Positions 47,363 to 56,570 of a DNA stretch of 64,000 nucleotides are shown here, in pieces; the first letter of the stretch is position 1; the number at the start of each line of letters is the position of its first letter. Made by a program: the position numbers and the translations under genes. This DNA comes from an uncultured Lachnospiraceae bacterium. GTDB lineage: Bacteria; Bacillota_A; Clostridia; Lachnospirales; Lachnospiraceae. Where the stretch lies: assembly GCA_905207905.1 (NCBI GenBank), contig CAJLNC010000003.1, forward strand, positions 7,374 to 71,373, written 5' to 3'. The notes beneath the pieces were generated by a model. That model saw nothing but the letters and a program-made list of their open reading frames with translations. It had not been told where the DNA came from and made no database searches.

Positions 47363-48040
47363 TCAGTTGGAAATTTCATCATTCTGCATAACAAAATTTA
47401 CATACTCTACCGACTCAATGGCATAAAACGCATCACTGAGTTCCGGATTTTTCTTTCTTGTTCTGTTCAGTACCCCTTCTGAAATCTCATAGATCATTTC
47501 CACCATATCAGGTGTGGTGTTCTTTGTCCGCAGGCGGGCCTTGCGTTCAAACGCCTGGAATACCAGAGCTTCCACCTTCAGCTCTGAACGGCGGGCACAT
47601 CGGATAATCACCAGGATTCGGCTGTCGTTTCTGACCAGTCCAAACAGAACCAGCACCAAAAAAACTGCCGCGCTGCCCGTTGCCGCAACGAAAAAGCTGC
47701 CCACACCACAGCAGATGCCCACGATAATAGCCCAGAACAAATACATGGTATCTCTGGAATCCTTGATAGCAGTACGGAAACGGACGATGGACAAAGCGCC
47801 TACCATACCCAGAGACAGCGCAATGTTATTGCCGATGACAATCATTACCGTTTCGGTGAGAACCGCCAGCATCACAAGGCTTACATTAAATTTTCGACTG
47901 TAAATCGTTCCCCGATGAGCAATTGCATAGGAAATAAAAATCAGAAAACCCAGCAGCAGAGTTGCAATGACCCGGGTAATGATCTGTTCAATACTCAAAT
48001 CTCCCTGCTCCTGCAAAAGTTGTAGTAAATTATTTTTCAT
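47363..48040 (-). CDS. DUF4956-type membrane protein
   Basis: A 225-aa protein with four helices (about 26-44, 52-70, 75-100 and 103-130) and a cytoplasmic C-terminal domain. SLGMVGALSIVRFRTAIKDSRDT is the family's conserved loop, reminiscent of MgtC-like GALSIVRFR sequences. A longer frame to 48166 overlaps the VTC gene; GGGAG five bases before the ATG at 48040 decides the start. Functional role unknown; always near VTC-domain genes in related clusters. Confidence 0.85.
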   Translation of the reverse strand: MKNNLLQLLQEQGDLSIEQIITRVIATLLLGFLIFISYAIAHRGTIYSRKFNVSLVMLAVLTETVMIVIGNNIALSLGMVGALSIVRFRTAIKDSRDTMYLFWAIIVGICCGVGSFFVAATGSAAVFLVLVLFGLVRNDSRILVIIRCARRSELKVEALVFQAFERKARLRTKNTTPDMVEMIYEISEGVLNRTRKKNPELSDAFYAIESVEYVNFVMQNDEISN

Positions 48041-48053
48041 AGCCTCTCCCTCA

Positions 48054-48749
48054 TTATAGATGGTCATGATAACTGAGCTGACGGGCAAGAGTGTACTTGC
48101 TGACGGACAGCTCACTTTTTTCCAAATCACCCAGCATATCTTTAATATAGCTGAGTAAAAAACCATTGTATTTGACCTCCAGCACTGACTGACTTAGATC
48201 CATTACCGGAACCATCAGCAAATGCGGATCAAACAGCGCAAAACTACTTTGCGTTGCCTGGATCTTATAATCAAACGTAACACGGATATTGTTTTCCCTG
48301 GCAATAAAAGCCATTCGCTTGTACTCCACGATGGTGCGGGGACGGTAACAGTGGGTTTTCATCAGGGCGTAGCATTCGGCGGCAAAAGGCTCCGGGTACC
48401 GCAGCAGGGGAGCATAATCGCATTGAATCATTTTCAGGGCATCCTCCCGACTCATTCGCAAAGAACGCTTCCGCTGCTGTTCTCCCTGCTTCTGCTTCAT
48501 CTCCAGAATGGCAAAATCACCATCCGGATCATAAAGACGCAGCCGCAGTTTTTTTCGCACTTCCAGGCCATAGGCTTTGTCGAATAAGTCACTGTCGTAT
48601 TCCGTATCAAAGTAGAGGGAACGAATGCAGTACCCTTCTAAGCCATTGTGCGGATCCTCCTGGAGTATCTGCTGAAGCCTGTGTTTTTTTGCCATGAAAT
48701 CTACCGTATGGATGAAAAATTTTCGTTCGTTTCTCAGGACCTGCTGCAT
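48054..48749 (-). CDS. VTC-domain protein (polyphosphate polymerase-like)
   Basis: A 231-aa soluble protein. It has the tunnel-domain pattern of VTC catalytic domains: RNERKFFI, IRSLYFDT, KKLRLRLYD, AILEMKQKQ, VEYKRMAFI, VTFDYKI, LEVKYNGFL and SKYTLARQ. These alternating basic strands bind phosphate chains in yeast Vtc4. GAGGTG precedes the ATG. It starts four bases after the GGDEF/EAL gene ends. Whether it makes polyphosphate or acts on another phosphate substrate is not known. Confidence 0.9.
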   Translation of the reverse strand: MQQVLRNERKFFIHTVDFMAKKHRLQQILQEDPHNGLEGYCIRSLYFDTEYDSDLFDKAYGLEVRKKLRLRLYDPDGDFAILEMKQKQGEQQRKRSLRMSREDALKMIQCDYAPLLRYPEPFAAECYALMKTHCYRPRTIVEYKRMAFIARENNIRVTFDYKIQATQSSFALFDPHLLMVPVMDLSQSVLEVKYNGFLLSYIKDMLGDLEKSELSVSKYTLARQLSYHDHL

Positions 48750-48753
48750 AGCT

Positions 48754-51700
48754 TCACCTCGTATCCTTTACAAAAACAACGCTGCATCGTTTCTCTTTTG
48801 CTCGATAAAGAGCCTTGTCCGCCTGCTCAAACAACTCTTCAAAACTTGTTCCGTCATCAGGATAAAGGGAAATTCCCACGCTGTTGGTAAAGGAATACGC
48901 TTCGTATTCCACTTTGACCATTTGTTTTGCACGCGCCATAAGAAGATCCAGATTCTGAATATTGCGGACAAACACAATAAACTCATCTCCGCCAAAGCGC
49001 CCAACCATATCTGTATCACTGAAGATGTTTGAAAACTGACGGGCAGTAGCCGCAATTATCTGATCACCGCTTAAATGGCCATATGTATCGTTAAAGCGTT
49101 TGAAACTGTCAATGTCCGATAACAGTAACGCATGCTGCCCCTTTGGTTCCTCTTCTAACGCCTTTTTAATCAAAGCGATAGAAGTCGGCTTATTCCATAG
49201 TCCGGTAAACCCATCCAGGTTTGCTTTCTGCTCCAACTGCTCCCTCTGCCGCTGTATATCTGTAATGTCGGTAATAATGCCAATCATGCGCACCGGATGA
49301 CCATCCTCCATAATAGGGGATACATCCATTTTGCACCAGATATACTGAGAGCCCTTTACTTTCACTCTGGCGGTATAGGAAACCGGATGTCCTGCTAAAA
49401 TGATTTCAAACGCATTGGCGACGTTTTCTTCGTCATCCGGATGGAAAAAATAAGCAGCTACAGCCTTTTGATATTCTACAGGGTCAAGAGAACTGTAAGA
49501 CCGAACGATTCGGAGGATCTCTTCTCCGGAAATACCGAAAATAGTCTCTGCATTTTCAAAAAATGTGTACAGCTGGCGCGTCAAATCGACTTCGTAGATA
49601 CAGGTTTTTGCCACTTTCAGAGCTACTGTCAAACGGTTTTTATATTCGTTTCCTTCCCGGAACTGAATGGTATCCCTTGTTTCTACACGAGGGTTTGTCT
49701 TTGGTGCTGTCTGTGGGGGAAGCAAATCTGTCTTCTTCAATTCCGGACAATCTGAGCTGGCATACCATTCCTCAAAGTCAGCAGCTGGCATAGGCTTTGC
49801 ATAGACGTAACCCTGAATCAGATCACAGCCGCATCTCCACAGCGGCTCAACCTGGTCAAAGGTTTCGATGCCTTCAGCAACCACGGACATCCCCAGGTCA
49901 TGTGCCAGACGAATCAACTGTTGGATGACGATCCAGGATTTCTCGCTCCCACCCAGGAAAAATTGTCTGTCCAGCTTGACCGTCGTTACATTCAAATCCT
50001 TCAGCATGGTCAGTGAAGAATAGCCAAACCCAAAATCATCAATAGAGCAAAGCAGTCCCATCCCCCGCACTTTATTGATCATAGCAGCAACAAGGCTTAC
50101 CTCCCGGCGCTCCAGCATCAGGGACTCTGTCAGCTCCAGCTCGATGAGATCATCAGGAATCTCATATTTTTCTTTGATAGCCTTAAAACGATCCAGAAAA
50201 GACAGGTCACTGGAAACCAGGTGGGCACGGGACAAATTGACAGACAGAGGAATTGCCCTGCCTTTTGACAGCCACTGTTTCATCAATTTGCAGGTTTCTT
50301 CAAACATATAGAAATCCAAATCACAGATTTTGCCGCTGTGCTCAAAGAGCGCAATAAAATCACCAGGATAGATCAGACCATAACCTGGATATTGCCAGCG
50401 AACCAGCACCTCGCCGCTGTTTGCCTGCTTTTGACCGGGACAAACCTTTGGCTGGATATAGAGCTTGAACTCATGGTTCCTAATTGCACGTTGGAAAGAA
50501 TCCTCCAAAATATGCTCCTGCTCAATTTTCTTTCCAAGCGCATCATCATAAAATCGACACTCGCCAGGCCGTTCCTGATAAAGACTGGCTATTTTAGCCC
50601 GATCTGTCAACACCAGAAATTCATAATTTTGCTTTTCAACCAAATAGGCTCCTTGGGCAAAACTTGTCCTGTCCAATGCAATCTCTTTGGAAAGCTGAGA
50701 TTCCAACTGATCAAATATCTTATCTAAGCGCTGACGAACGGCTGTTTCACTGGCACAGGAAAGCATAAGATAAAAGTGATCCCCGGAAGACCTGGCTACA
50801 AGCTCATTTTTCTCCAGACTTTCTTTCAAAATACGATAGATTTCCCTCAGCAGCTCATCACCATATGTAACACCGAACCGCTCATTAAAACGCTTAAAAT
50901 TGTGAATATTCAGATAGATCATCGCGTAGCTGTTAAAAGGATTCGCCTGCATAACTCTGTCACCTTCCATCTGGAAGGCTAATAAATTGGATCCGGAAGT
51001 CAACGGATCCGTCAGCGCCACTGTCTGGATACGTTTCAGTGTACAGTGGTAAAACCACACGACGGCAATCAGAATCAGCAGCATCACCAAAGCGGTAATT
51101 CCTACGATCAGCACATAGCAGGTCATGAATATCTCTGTGCCGCGACTAAACAAGTCAGAAGGAATCAAGGTAAGCAGAAGCCAATCATTGATTCCTAGAA
51201 AATCATAACCCAGCATCACCGGTTCATTGTTGATGCTTTCAAACTGTGCAGTTCCGGATCGCTGTGCCCGAATATCTTCTAAAACCTTCTGAACCACTTT
51301 ATCGTCCTTGCTGTTGAGATTTCCTTGAATAATATCCCCCAGCTTCTGGAAGGGAATTTTCTCTGTGGCAGAAACGACAACTGTACCCCGGCTGTCCACG
51401 ATGCAGCTGATCCCCTGTTCTCTAAAATTGACATCCTGCAGCATTTTCTGAAGAGTGCTTTGGGTACGAACTCCAATCAGCAGTTTATCATTGCCATTTT
51501 CACGTATAATGGGGGCGGAGTAAAAGACTTCTTCATGCTGGGTGAAGAAAATTCGGGATTCCGTGAAAAGTTCGGGATTCTTCGCCAGATATTCTCCAAG
51601 ACCAGCATGTTCTGCGTCAATCGGTATGGTAGAACCGTCCGAGTTGACCACGAAAATCTCCTCCATCTCCATATAACCGGCCTTCCGATCCAGCAATTCT

Positions 51701-52017
51701 TCAGAAAGCAAAAATTCCGGCATTCTAGAAAAAGTATCTGCCAAATCACGGATATACGTCTGCCGCATCTGCATTCGAGCGGAGATGTTGCTGGCCAGCT
51801 GAGCAGACACATCATCTGCATAGTTCTTTGTATTTTCCTCGATTTGCTGATGCAGTCCTTCGGTATTCGCCAGTATAGCTCCCATAATACCGATTAACAA
51901 AACTATAATAAATGCAATGGGAAACATATATTGAAACAAAATGTTTGTCTTTTGAAAAAGGATATGCTGTAATTTCTCTTTTATAGTATAACCCTTCTTT
52001 CCAATATCATAAGCCAT
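48754..52017 (-). CDS. Multidomain c-di-GMP enzyme: dCache-like sensor, GGDEF, EAL, PAS, GGDEF
   Basis: A 1087-aa membrane protein. Helix at about 31-51, a large extracellular sensor, helix at about 302-328, a degenerate GGDEF (SSGDHF), an EAL domain with all usual residues (GEVLVRW, SVNLS, ELTES, IDDFGFGYSS, KLDRQF, AEGIET, QGYVYAKP), a PAS domain with PAC-like GIITDITDIQ, and a C-terminal canonical GGDEF near residue 1010 (GRFGGDEF). The inhibitory RxxD site is absent (SDTD). It could both make and degrade c-di-GMP. A GTG at 52068 is an alternative start; neither has a strong ribosome site. First gene of the operon. Confidence 0.88.
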   Translation of the reverse strand: MAYDIGKKGYTIKEKLQHILFQKTNILFQYMFPIAFIIVLLIGIMGAILANTEGLHQQIEENTKNYADDVSAQLASNISARMQMRQTYIRDLADTFSRMPEFLLSEELLDRKAGYMEMEEIFVVNSDGSTIPIDAEHAGLGEYLAKNPELFTESRIFFTQHEEVFYSAPIIRENGNDKLLIGVRTQSTLQKMLQDVNFREQGISCIVDSRGTVVVSATEKIPFQKLGDIIQGNLNSKDDKVVQKVLEDIRAQRSGTAQFESINNEPVMLGYDFLGINDWLLLTLIPSDLFSRGTEIFMTCYVLIVGITALVMLLILIAVVWFYHCTLKRIQTVALTDPLTSGSNLLAFQMEGDRVMQANPFNSYAMIYLNIHNFKRFNERFGVTYGDELLREIYRILKESLEKNELVARSSGDHFYLMLSCASETAVRQRLDKIFDQLESQLSKEIALDRTSFAQGAYLVEKQNYEFLVLTDRAKIASLYQERPGECRFYDDALGKKIEQEHILEDSFQRAIRNHEFKLYIQPKVCPGQKQANSGEVLVRWQYPGYGLIYPGDFIALFEHSGKICDLDFYMFEETCKLMKQWLSKGRAIPLSVNLSRAHLVSSDLSFLDRFKAIKEKYEIPDDLIELELTESLMLERREVSLVAAMINKVRGMGLLCSIDDFGFGYSSLTMLKDLNVTTVKLDRQFFLGGSEKSWIVIQQLIRLAHDLGMSVVAEGIETFDQVEPLWRCGCDLIQGYVYAKPMPAADFEEWYASSDCPELKKTDLLPPQTAPKTNPRVETRDTIQFREGNEYKNRLTVALKVAKTCIYEVDLTRQLYTFFENAETIFGISGEEILRIVRSYSSLDPVEYQKAVAAYFFHPDDEENVANAFEIILAGHPVSYTARVKVKGSQYIWCKMDVSPIMEDGHPVRMIGIITDITDIQRQREQLEQKANLDGFTGLWNKPTSIALIKKALEEEPKGQHALLLSDIDSFKRFNDTYGHLSGDQIIAATARQFSNIFSDTDMVGRFGGDEFIVFVRNIQNLDLLMARAKQMVKVEYEAYSFTNSVGISLYPDDGTSFEELFEQADKALYRAKEKRCSVVFVKDTR

Positions 52018-52080
52018 GACCGTATGTAAAATAAAGATTTGGACTGCGAATCCATCTTTATGGCACACTTACACATACGT
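52018..52080 (-). promoter_or_regulatory. Structured leader just before the c-di-GMP enzyme gene
   Basis: CGTATGT (52021-52027) pairs with ACATACG (52073-52079). Inside, AAAGAT..GGA (52033-52043) pairs with TCCATCTTT (52051-52059), giving nested stems directly before the ATG at 52017. It may control translation. It does not match the c-di-GMP riboswitch patterns I know. Confidence 0.4.
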
Positions 52081-52178
52081 GCCACCGCATCATTCTATTT
52101 TTTCTATTAAACGTTCTGTCGTTTGTTCTAATACCTTATGAGATAAAAAACTTTTATCTGGAAATCTCTATCATTTTA

Positions 52179-52206
52179 ATTATAACATTGTTTCTAACAA
52201 ATTCAA
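52179..52206 (-). promoter_or_regulatory. Strong promoter of the eight-gene c-di-GMP/glycosyltransferase operon
   Basis: On the minus strand TTGAAT (52206-52201), a 16-base spacer and a perfect TATAAT (52184-52179) with TG one base ahead (extended -10). The leader to the first start codon is about 105-155 bases. Confidence 0.75.
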
Positions 52207-52337
52207 TGAAAAAGTGATGGTTCACTATATTTTAGTTTCTTTTGAGAAAAATACGCTCAAAATGATAGAATGATTGAAAAACTCTTAGCAACTACTCAAA
52301 AAGTTTTATTACCCATTTCTTGACAGTTCCATACAAA

Positions 52338-52377
52338 AGGCGGAAATAATACGGTAAAATACCCATTATTTCCGCCT
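52338..52377 (-). terminator. Terminator of the sugar-uptake operon
   Basis: AGGCGGAAATAAT (52338-52350) and its perfect complement (52365-52377) form a 13-bp stem. On the minus strand TTTTGTA follows. It lies 31 bases after the last SIS gene. Confidence 0.75.
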
Positions 52378-52407
52378 AAATCTTTTTAAAATGTTAATTT
52401 CAAATAT

Positions 52408-52986
52408 TCAGTGACCTTTTAAATTCCATTCACGCATAATAACACACATCATAAGATGATTAATAATCAGATGTAAATCTTCTACAAGCTGCATATTATC
52501 TGCCTTAACATGAAATGTAATATCTGTAATTTTAGATACTTCTCCCCCATCAAAACCAACCCAACCTATAGTAGTAGCTCCAATCTCCTTAGCATATTGA
52601 ATAGCATTAATGACATTTTTACTGTTACCACTTCCACTGATTCCAATTACAACATCTTCAGGCTTCAATTTATTTTGTAATTGGAAAGAAAAAATGTCTT
52701 CATATCCAATATCATTCGCAATAGCAAGAAGTGTTGAAACATTATCATTTAAACAACAAACATGGAACTTTTTCTCTGTATATTCCGATATACCTTTATT
52801 AAAATCATTCTGCATATGAGAAGCCGTTGAACCACTTCCCCCATTTCCAAATACATATATCGTGGCCTCTTTTTCATATGCTGTAATCAAAGCATTCATT
52901 ACTTGATTAATAACATCTGCATCCATCTTGTCAAGAAGTTCTTTTTCTTCTTCAATATATTTATTGATTGCTTCTCTGTAATCCAT
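52408..52986 (-). CDS. SIS-domain phosphosugar-binding protein (GmhA/DiaA-like), second copy
   Basis: A 192-aa SIS_2-type protein. FGNGGSGSTASHMQNDF near residues 46-62 and GISGSGNSKNVINAI near 115-129 form the phosphosugar pocket; HLIINHLMMCVI is the conserved C-terminal helix. Members are isomerases such as sedoheptulose-7-phosphate isomerase or non-enzymatic phosphosugar sensors. It has the same length as the SIS protein at 57551, and the pair brackets the importer. AAGGAG precedes the ATG. Confidence 0.88.
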   Translation of the reverse strand: MDYREAINKYIEEEKELLDKMDADVINQVMNALITAYEKEATIYVFGNGGSGSTASHMQNDFNKGISEYTEKKFHVCCLNDNVSTLLAIANDIGYEDIFSFQLQNKLKPEDVVIGISGSGNSKNVINAIQYAKEIGATTIGWVGFDGGEVSKITDITFHVKADNMQLVEDLHLIINHLMMCVIMREWNLKGH

Positions 52987-53088
52987 TTCTCTCCTTATCT
53001 TTTCGAAAGGGCAGCCGCAAAATCTTTCTTCTTTATTTTGCGATTGCCCCCTCTTCTACTTCATTCTTCTATTATCCATTTATTAAAA

Positions 53089-54015
53089 TCATCCTAAGAA
53101 TTCTTCCACATTTTCCGGTGTTACAAGCATACTGTCAATCTGAAGGCTTTCTGCTTCCTCACCATTAACGAGAGCCTCTACAATTTTAATCGCTTCTACT
53201 GCATAGCCTTCTTCGTCCTGCTTTACAGTAGCCCCAAGTCTTCCTTCTTTTACCGCCTGAAGCCCCCCTTCTGTTCCATCAATAGCAAATACAGATACCT
53301 GATCTTCCATTCCCGCCATCTCAATAGCTTCAACAGCTCCAAGTCCCATATCGTCATTTGCTGCAAGAATGACCTTAAGATCCGGATAAGCGACAAGCCA
53401 GTTCTGAGTAACTGTCATTGCTGTATCCTTAGACCACTCAGCAACCTCTGTCGCCACTAATTCAGCATCCTCTTTTTCTTCAACCGTATCTGTAAATGCT
53501 GCAACACGATTGTCTGAATGGAAGTTTCCTATAGGGCCGCTCAGAATAGCTACCTGTGCGCTATCAAGATACCCCTGCTCAACCGCATAGTCTGCCACTA
53601 CTTCTCCCTGCTGATAAGGATCAGCATCCACATACCAACTTGCTCCATCATCTTCAATATGTCCTGTTGTAACAACTACATAAATACCTTTGTCAAGAGC
53701 TGCTTTCACAACTTCCACAGATGCTTCTGCATCTACCTGCTGGAATACAATCGCATCATAATCGGATGCCGTACACGTCTCAATTAAATCATTCTGTGTA
53801 GATGCTGTTCCCTCTGAGTCGTAGTAATCTACAACTAAATCTTCATACTCTTTTGCTGCCTTCTCAAATTCATCCCGAACCGACAAACAAAATGTATCCG
53901 TATAATCTTTACAAAGGAACGCTACTTTAAATGAATTTTCCTCTGCATAAGTACCCATGGATACTGCCATTGCCATTGCCGTAGTAAGTATTGCTGTGGT
54001 TGCTAATTTCTTCAT
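53089..54015 (-). CDS. RbsB-type sugar-binding protein
   Basis: A 308-aa periplasmic-binding protein fold (family 1). Signal peptide ends near MGTYAEEN, again without a lipobox cysteine. FKVAFLCKDYTDTFCLSVRDEFEKAA, VDYYDSEG, DAIVFQQVDAEA, VVVTTGHIEDDGASWYVDADP, AILSGPIGNFHSDNRVAAF and ILAANDDMGLGAVEAIEMAG match sugar-binding RbsB-like proteins. AGGAGG before the ATG. Confidence 0.92.
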   Translation of the reverse strand: MKKLATTAILTTAMAMAVSMGTYAEENSFKVAFLCKDYTDTFCLSVRDEFEKAAKEYEDLVVDYYDSEGTASTQNDLIETCTASDYDAIVFQQVDAEASVEVVKAALDKGIYVVVTTGHIEDDGASWYVDADPYQQGEVVADYAVEQGYLDSAQVAILSGPIGNFHSDNRVAAFTDTVEEKEDAELVATEVAEWSKDTAMTVTQNWLVAYPDLKVILAANDDMGLGAVEAIEMAGMEDQVSVFAIDGTEGGLQAVKEGRLGATVKQDEEGYAVEAIKIVEALVNGEEAESLQIDSMLVTPENVEEFLG

Positions 54016-54070
54016 GTTTCTTCCTCCTTTTATATCCCCTTTTTGGGGGTTCGTTACTTAATTATATTGA

Positions 54071-55039
54071 TTACTCTTTTTTACCCTTTGTAAGGATATC
54101 TAGAATAACAGCTACCATTATGATCAAACCTGTGATGATCATTTGATAATAGGATTGAACTGATTTAAGGGTAAGAATATTTTTAATTACACCTATGATA
54201 ATAGATCCAATAATACTTCCATAAATACTTCCCTGTCCTCCGGCAAGACTTGCACCTCCTATAACCGCAGCTGTAATTGCATCAAACTCCAGTCCTTCTG
54301 CCTCTGCGGGCTGTCCTGAATTCAAACGGGTCATAAATAATGCGCCTGCTATACCAACAAAAACTCCATGAATTAAATATGTTTTTATAATTGTCCATTG
54401 TGGACTAATCCCTGAAGCTCTGGCAGCCTCTTGGTTACCACCTACCGCATAAATGTGACGTCCTAAACGCATACGATTCAATACAAACCAAGTGATAATA
54501 ATGCAAATCACCATAATGACAACAGAATACGGAATAATCCCTTTAATTCTTCCCTGTCCCAGTTTTGATATACTTCCAATATTATAAATAGGAGTACCGT
54601 TTGTATACAGGTAACATATTCCTCTTCCTGCTTTCATCATCGCTAGTGTCACAATAAATGCAGGCGCATTAAACTGAGTAATGATTATGCCAGACAACGC
54701 ATTAATCAAAACACCTACAATAATGGCTGCCAGCATTGCTAAAATGCCTGCAGGAACTTCTGACATTCCGCCTTCAAAAAGATTTTTAAAAGTACCTACA
54801 CATACACATCCAGTTAATGCAACAATTGCCCCACCCGACAAATCCGTCTGTCCTGCAATAATTAATAATGTGATGCCGCATGTTAAAATAGTCACAACAG
54901 CTATCTGTGATAGCAAATTGACAACATTTGCCTGTGAAAGAAACACTGGAGATAAAAACGTGCACACAATCAATAGCACAAACATAATTGCAGCCGTTCC
55001 ATATTTGTTATAAAACTTAATCAGAGTATCTTTATTCAT
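54071..55039 (-). CDS. RbsC-type sugar ABC permease
   Basis: A 322-aa permease with eight or nine helices. GQTDLSGGAIVALTGCVC and GRHIYAVGGNQEAARASGI, then VIGGASLAGGQGSIYGSIIG, are the ribose-type permease signatures. It overlaps the ATPase gene by eight bases and lies 55 bases before the binding-protein gene. Confidence 0.94.
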   Translation of the reverse strand: MNKDTLIKFYNKYGTAAIMFVLLIVCTFLSPVFLSQANVVNLLSQIAVVTILTCGITLLIIAGQTDLSGGAIVALTGCVCVGTFKNLFEGGMSEVPAGILAMLAAIIVGVLINALSGIIITQFNAPAFIVTLAMMKAGRGICYLYTNGTPIYNIGSISKLGQGRIKGIIPYSVVIMVICIIITWFVLNRMRLGRHIYAVGGNQEAARASGISPQWTIIKTYLIHGVFVGIAGALFMTRLNSGQPAEAEGLEFDAITAAVIGGASLAGGQGSIYGSIIGSIIIGVIKNILTLKSVQSYYQMIITGLIIMVAVILDILTKGKKE

Positions 55040-56549
55040 GTTTCTTTCCCCCCACTGCCATACTCATAATTGATTCTGGATTTGCTTCTTCTCTGGTTAA
55101 TTCCCCAGCAACACGTCCCTGACGGATGATTATAACACGGTCACTCATGCCAAGAAGTTCTTCCATATCTGAATTTATCATTATAATTGCCATACCCTGA
55201 TCCGTCATATCATTCATCATCTTATAGATTTCATATTTTGTTCCTACATCGATTCCCCTTGTTGGCTCATCCATAATTAAAATATTAGGCGCAACTGACA
55301 TCCATTTTGCAATTACCACCTTTTGTTGATTTCCGCCTGACAAAGTACGAGTTTCCGTTGCAGAAGAAGGAGCTTTGATTGCCAGCCGTTTCATCATATC
55401 ATCGACAATTTTCTTTTCTTTTTTCAGCGGTATGATGGATTTCTTAAACAAATGTTTCAATGCAACAATACTGGTATTTTCTTTTATATCTCTAAGTAAA
55501 ATCAAACCAAAACGCCGTCTGTCCTCTGGAACCATTGCAATACCGTTTCTGATAGAATCATCTATACTTTTAATTTCAACTTTATTGCCATTAATATAAA
55601 CTTCGCCACAATCCTTCGGGTCTAAACCGATTAAAGATCTAGCAATTTCTGTACGCCCTGCACCAACCAATCCTGATATTCCCAGAATCTCCCCCTTATG
55701 AACCTCAAAATTTACATTTTCAAACACCCCTTTCCGACTAAAGTTCTTAACTTTTAATAGTACTTCTCCTATTTCAGAATTTCTTGGAGGGTACACAGAT
55801 TTCATCTCTCGCCCCACCATTTTTTCTATAAGAGAAGCTCTTGTATATGTCTCCGCCCTATCTGTTGAAATATGTTGCCCATCTCTAAATACAGAAATAT
55901 AATCTGCTATTCTGAAAATTTCATCTAATTTATGAGATATAAAAATAATAGTAATTCCTTGTCTTTTTAATTCAAAAATTTTATTCAGAAGAAAATCAAC
56001 TTCTTTCTCTGTTAAGGAGGATGTTGGTTCATCCATTAAAATTATTTTTGCATTACATGATATTGCTTTTACAATTTCAATCATTTGAGCTTCTGCCAGA
56101 GATAAATCTCCCATTTTTTTCTTTAAATCATAATTTAATCCCTGCTCTTGTAAAAATTTTTTTGCGTCGTGATACATTTTTTCATCGTCTAATGTAATTT
56201 TATTCTTTTTATAAATTTCACGGCCAAGATACATATTTTCTACTACTGTCATATTTCTTACAATATTAAGTTCTTGATGTATCATTGCAATTCCCTGCAT
56301 ACGCGCTTGAGAACTGCCTTTTGGTGCCCAGGGTTTATGATCGAATATAATATTTCCTCTTTCTGGCTTATACAATCCGTTGATAACTTTCATCAAGGTA
56401 GATTTTCCTGCACCATTTTCACCTACAATACAATGTATGGTTCCTCTTAGTATTTGAAAAGAAATATTATCCAATGCTTTAACACCCGGAAATTCTTTGG
56501 AAATTCCATTAAATTCAAGGATAGCATCCTCATTTGTAACTTCTCCCAT
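55032..56549 (-). CDS. RbsA-type sugar ABC ATPase
   Basis: A 505-aa double ATPase. Domain 1: GENGAGKSTLMKV, LSLAEAQMIEIVKA, IILMDEPTSSLT. Domain 2: LSGGNQQKVVIAKWM and ILIMDEPTRGIDVGTK, with a degenerate Walker A (GLVGAGRTEI), usual for RbsA. GGGGGG lies five bases before the ATG. Confidence 0.94.
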   Translation of the reverse strand: MGEVTNEDAILEFNGISKEFPGVKALDNISFQILRGTIHCIVGENGAGKSTLMKVINGLYKPERGNIIFDHKPWAPKGSSQARMQGIAMIHQELNIVRNMTVVENMYLGREIYKKNKITLDDEKMYHDAKKFLQEQGLNYDLKKKMGDLSLAEAQMIEIVKAISCNAKIILMDEPTSSLTEKEVDFLLNKIFELKRQGITIIFISHKLDEIFRIADYISVFRDGQHISTDRAETYTRASLIEKMVGREMKSVYPPRNSEIGEVLLKVKNFSRKGVFENVNFEVHKGEILGISGLVGAGRTEIARSLIGLDPKDCGEVYINGNKVEIKSIDDSIRNGIAMVPEDRRRFGLILLRDIKENTSIVALKHLFKKSIIPLKKEKKIVDDMMKRLAIKAPSSATETRTLSGGNQQKVVIAKWMSVAPNILIMDEPTRGIDVGTKYEIYKMMNDMTDQGMAIIMINSDMEELLGMSDRVIIIRQGRVAGELTREEANPESIMSMAVGGKKHE

Positions 56550-56570
56550 TCAGACCCCCCCTGCCATCTA

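Larger units (their letters stand above)
52069..52407. other. Gene-free stretch, promoter of operon and terminator of sugar locus
   Basis: AT-rich. It contains the strong minus-strand promoter at 52179-52206 and, at its right end, the terminator of the sugar operon at 52338-52377. A perfect hairpin AGATAAAA with TTTTATCT lies at 52141-52159 in the leader. No coding frame is credible. Confidence 0.6.

Noticed and set aside
52018..52172. c-di-GMP riboswitch in the leader of the GGDEF/EAL operon
   Set aside because: I could not find the conserved core or tetraloop-receptor pattern of known GEMM-type switches; only unspecific nested stems.
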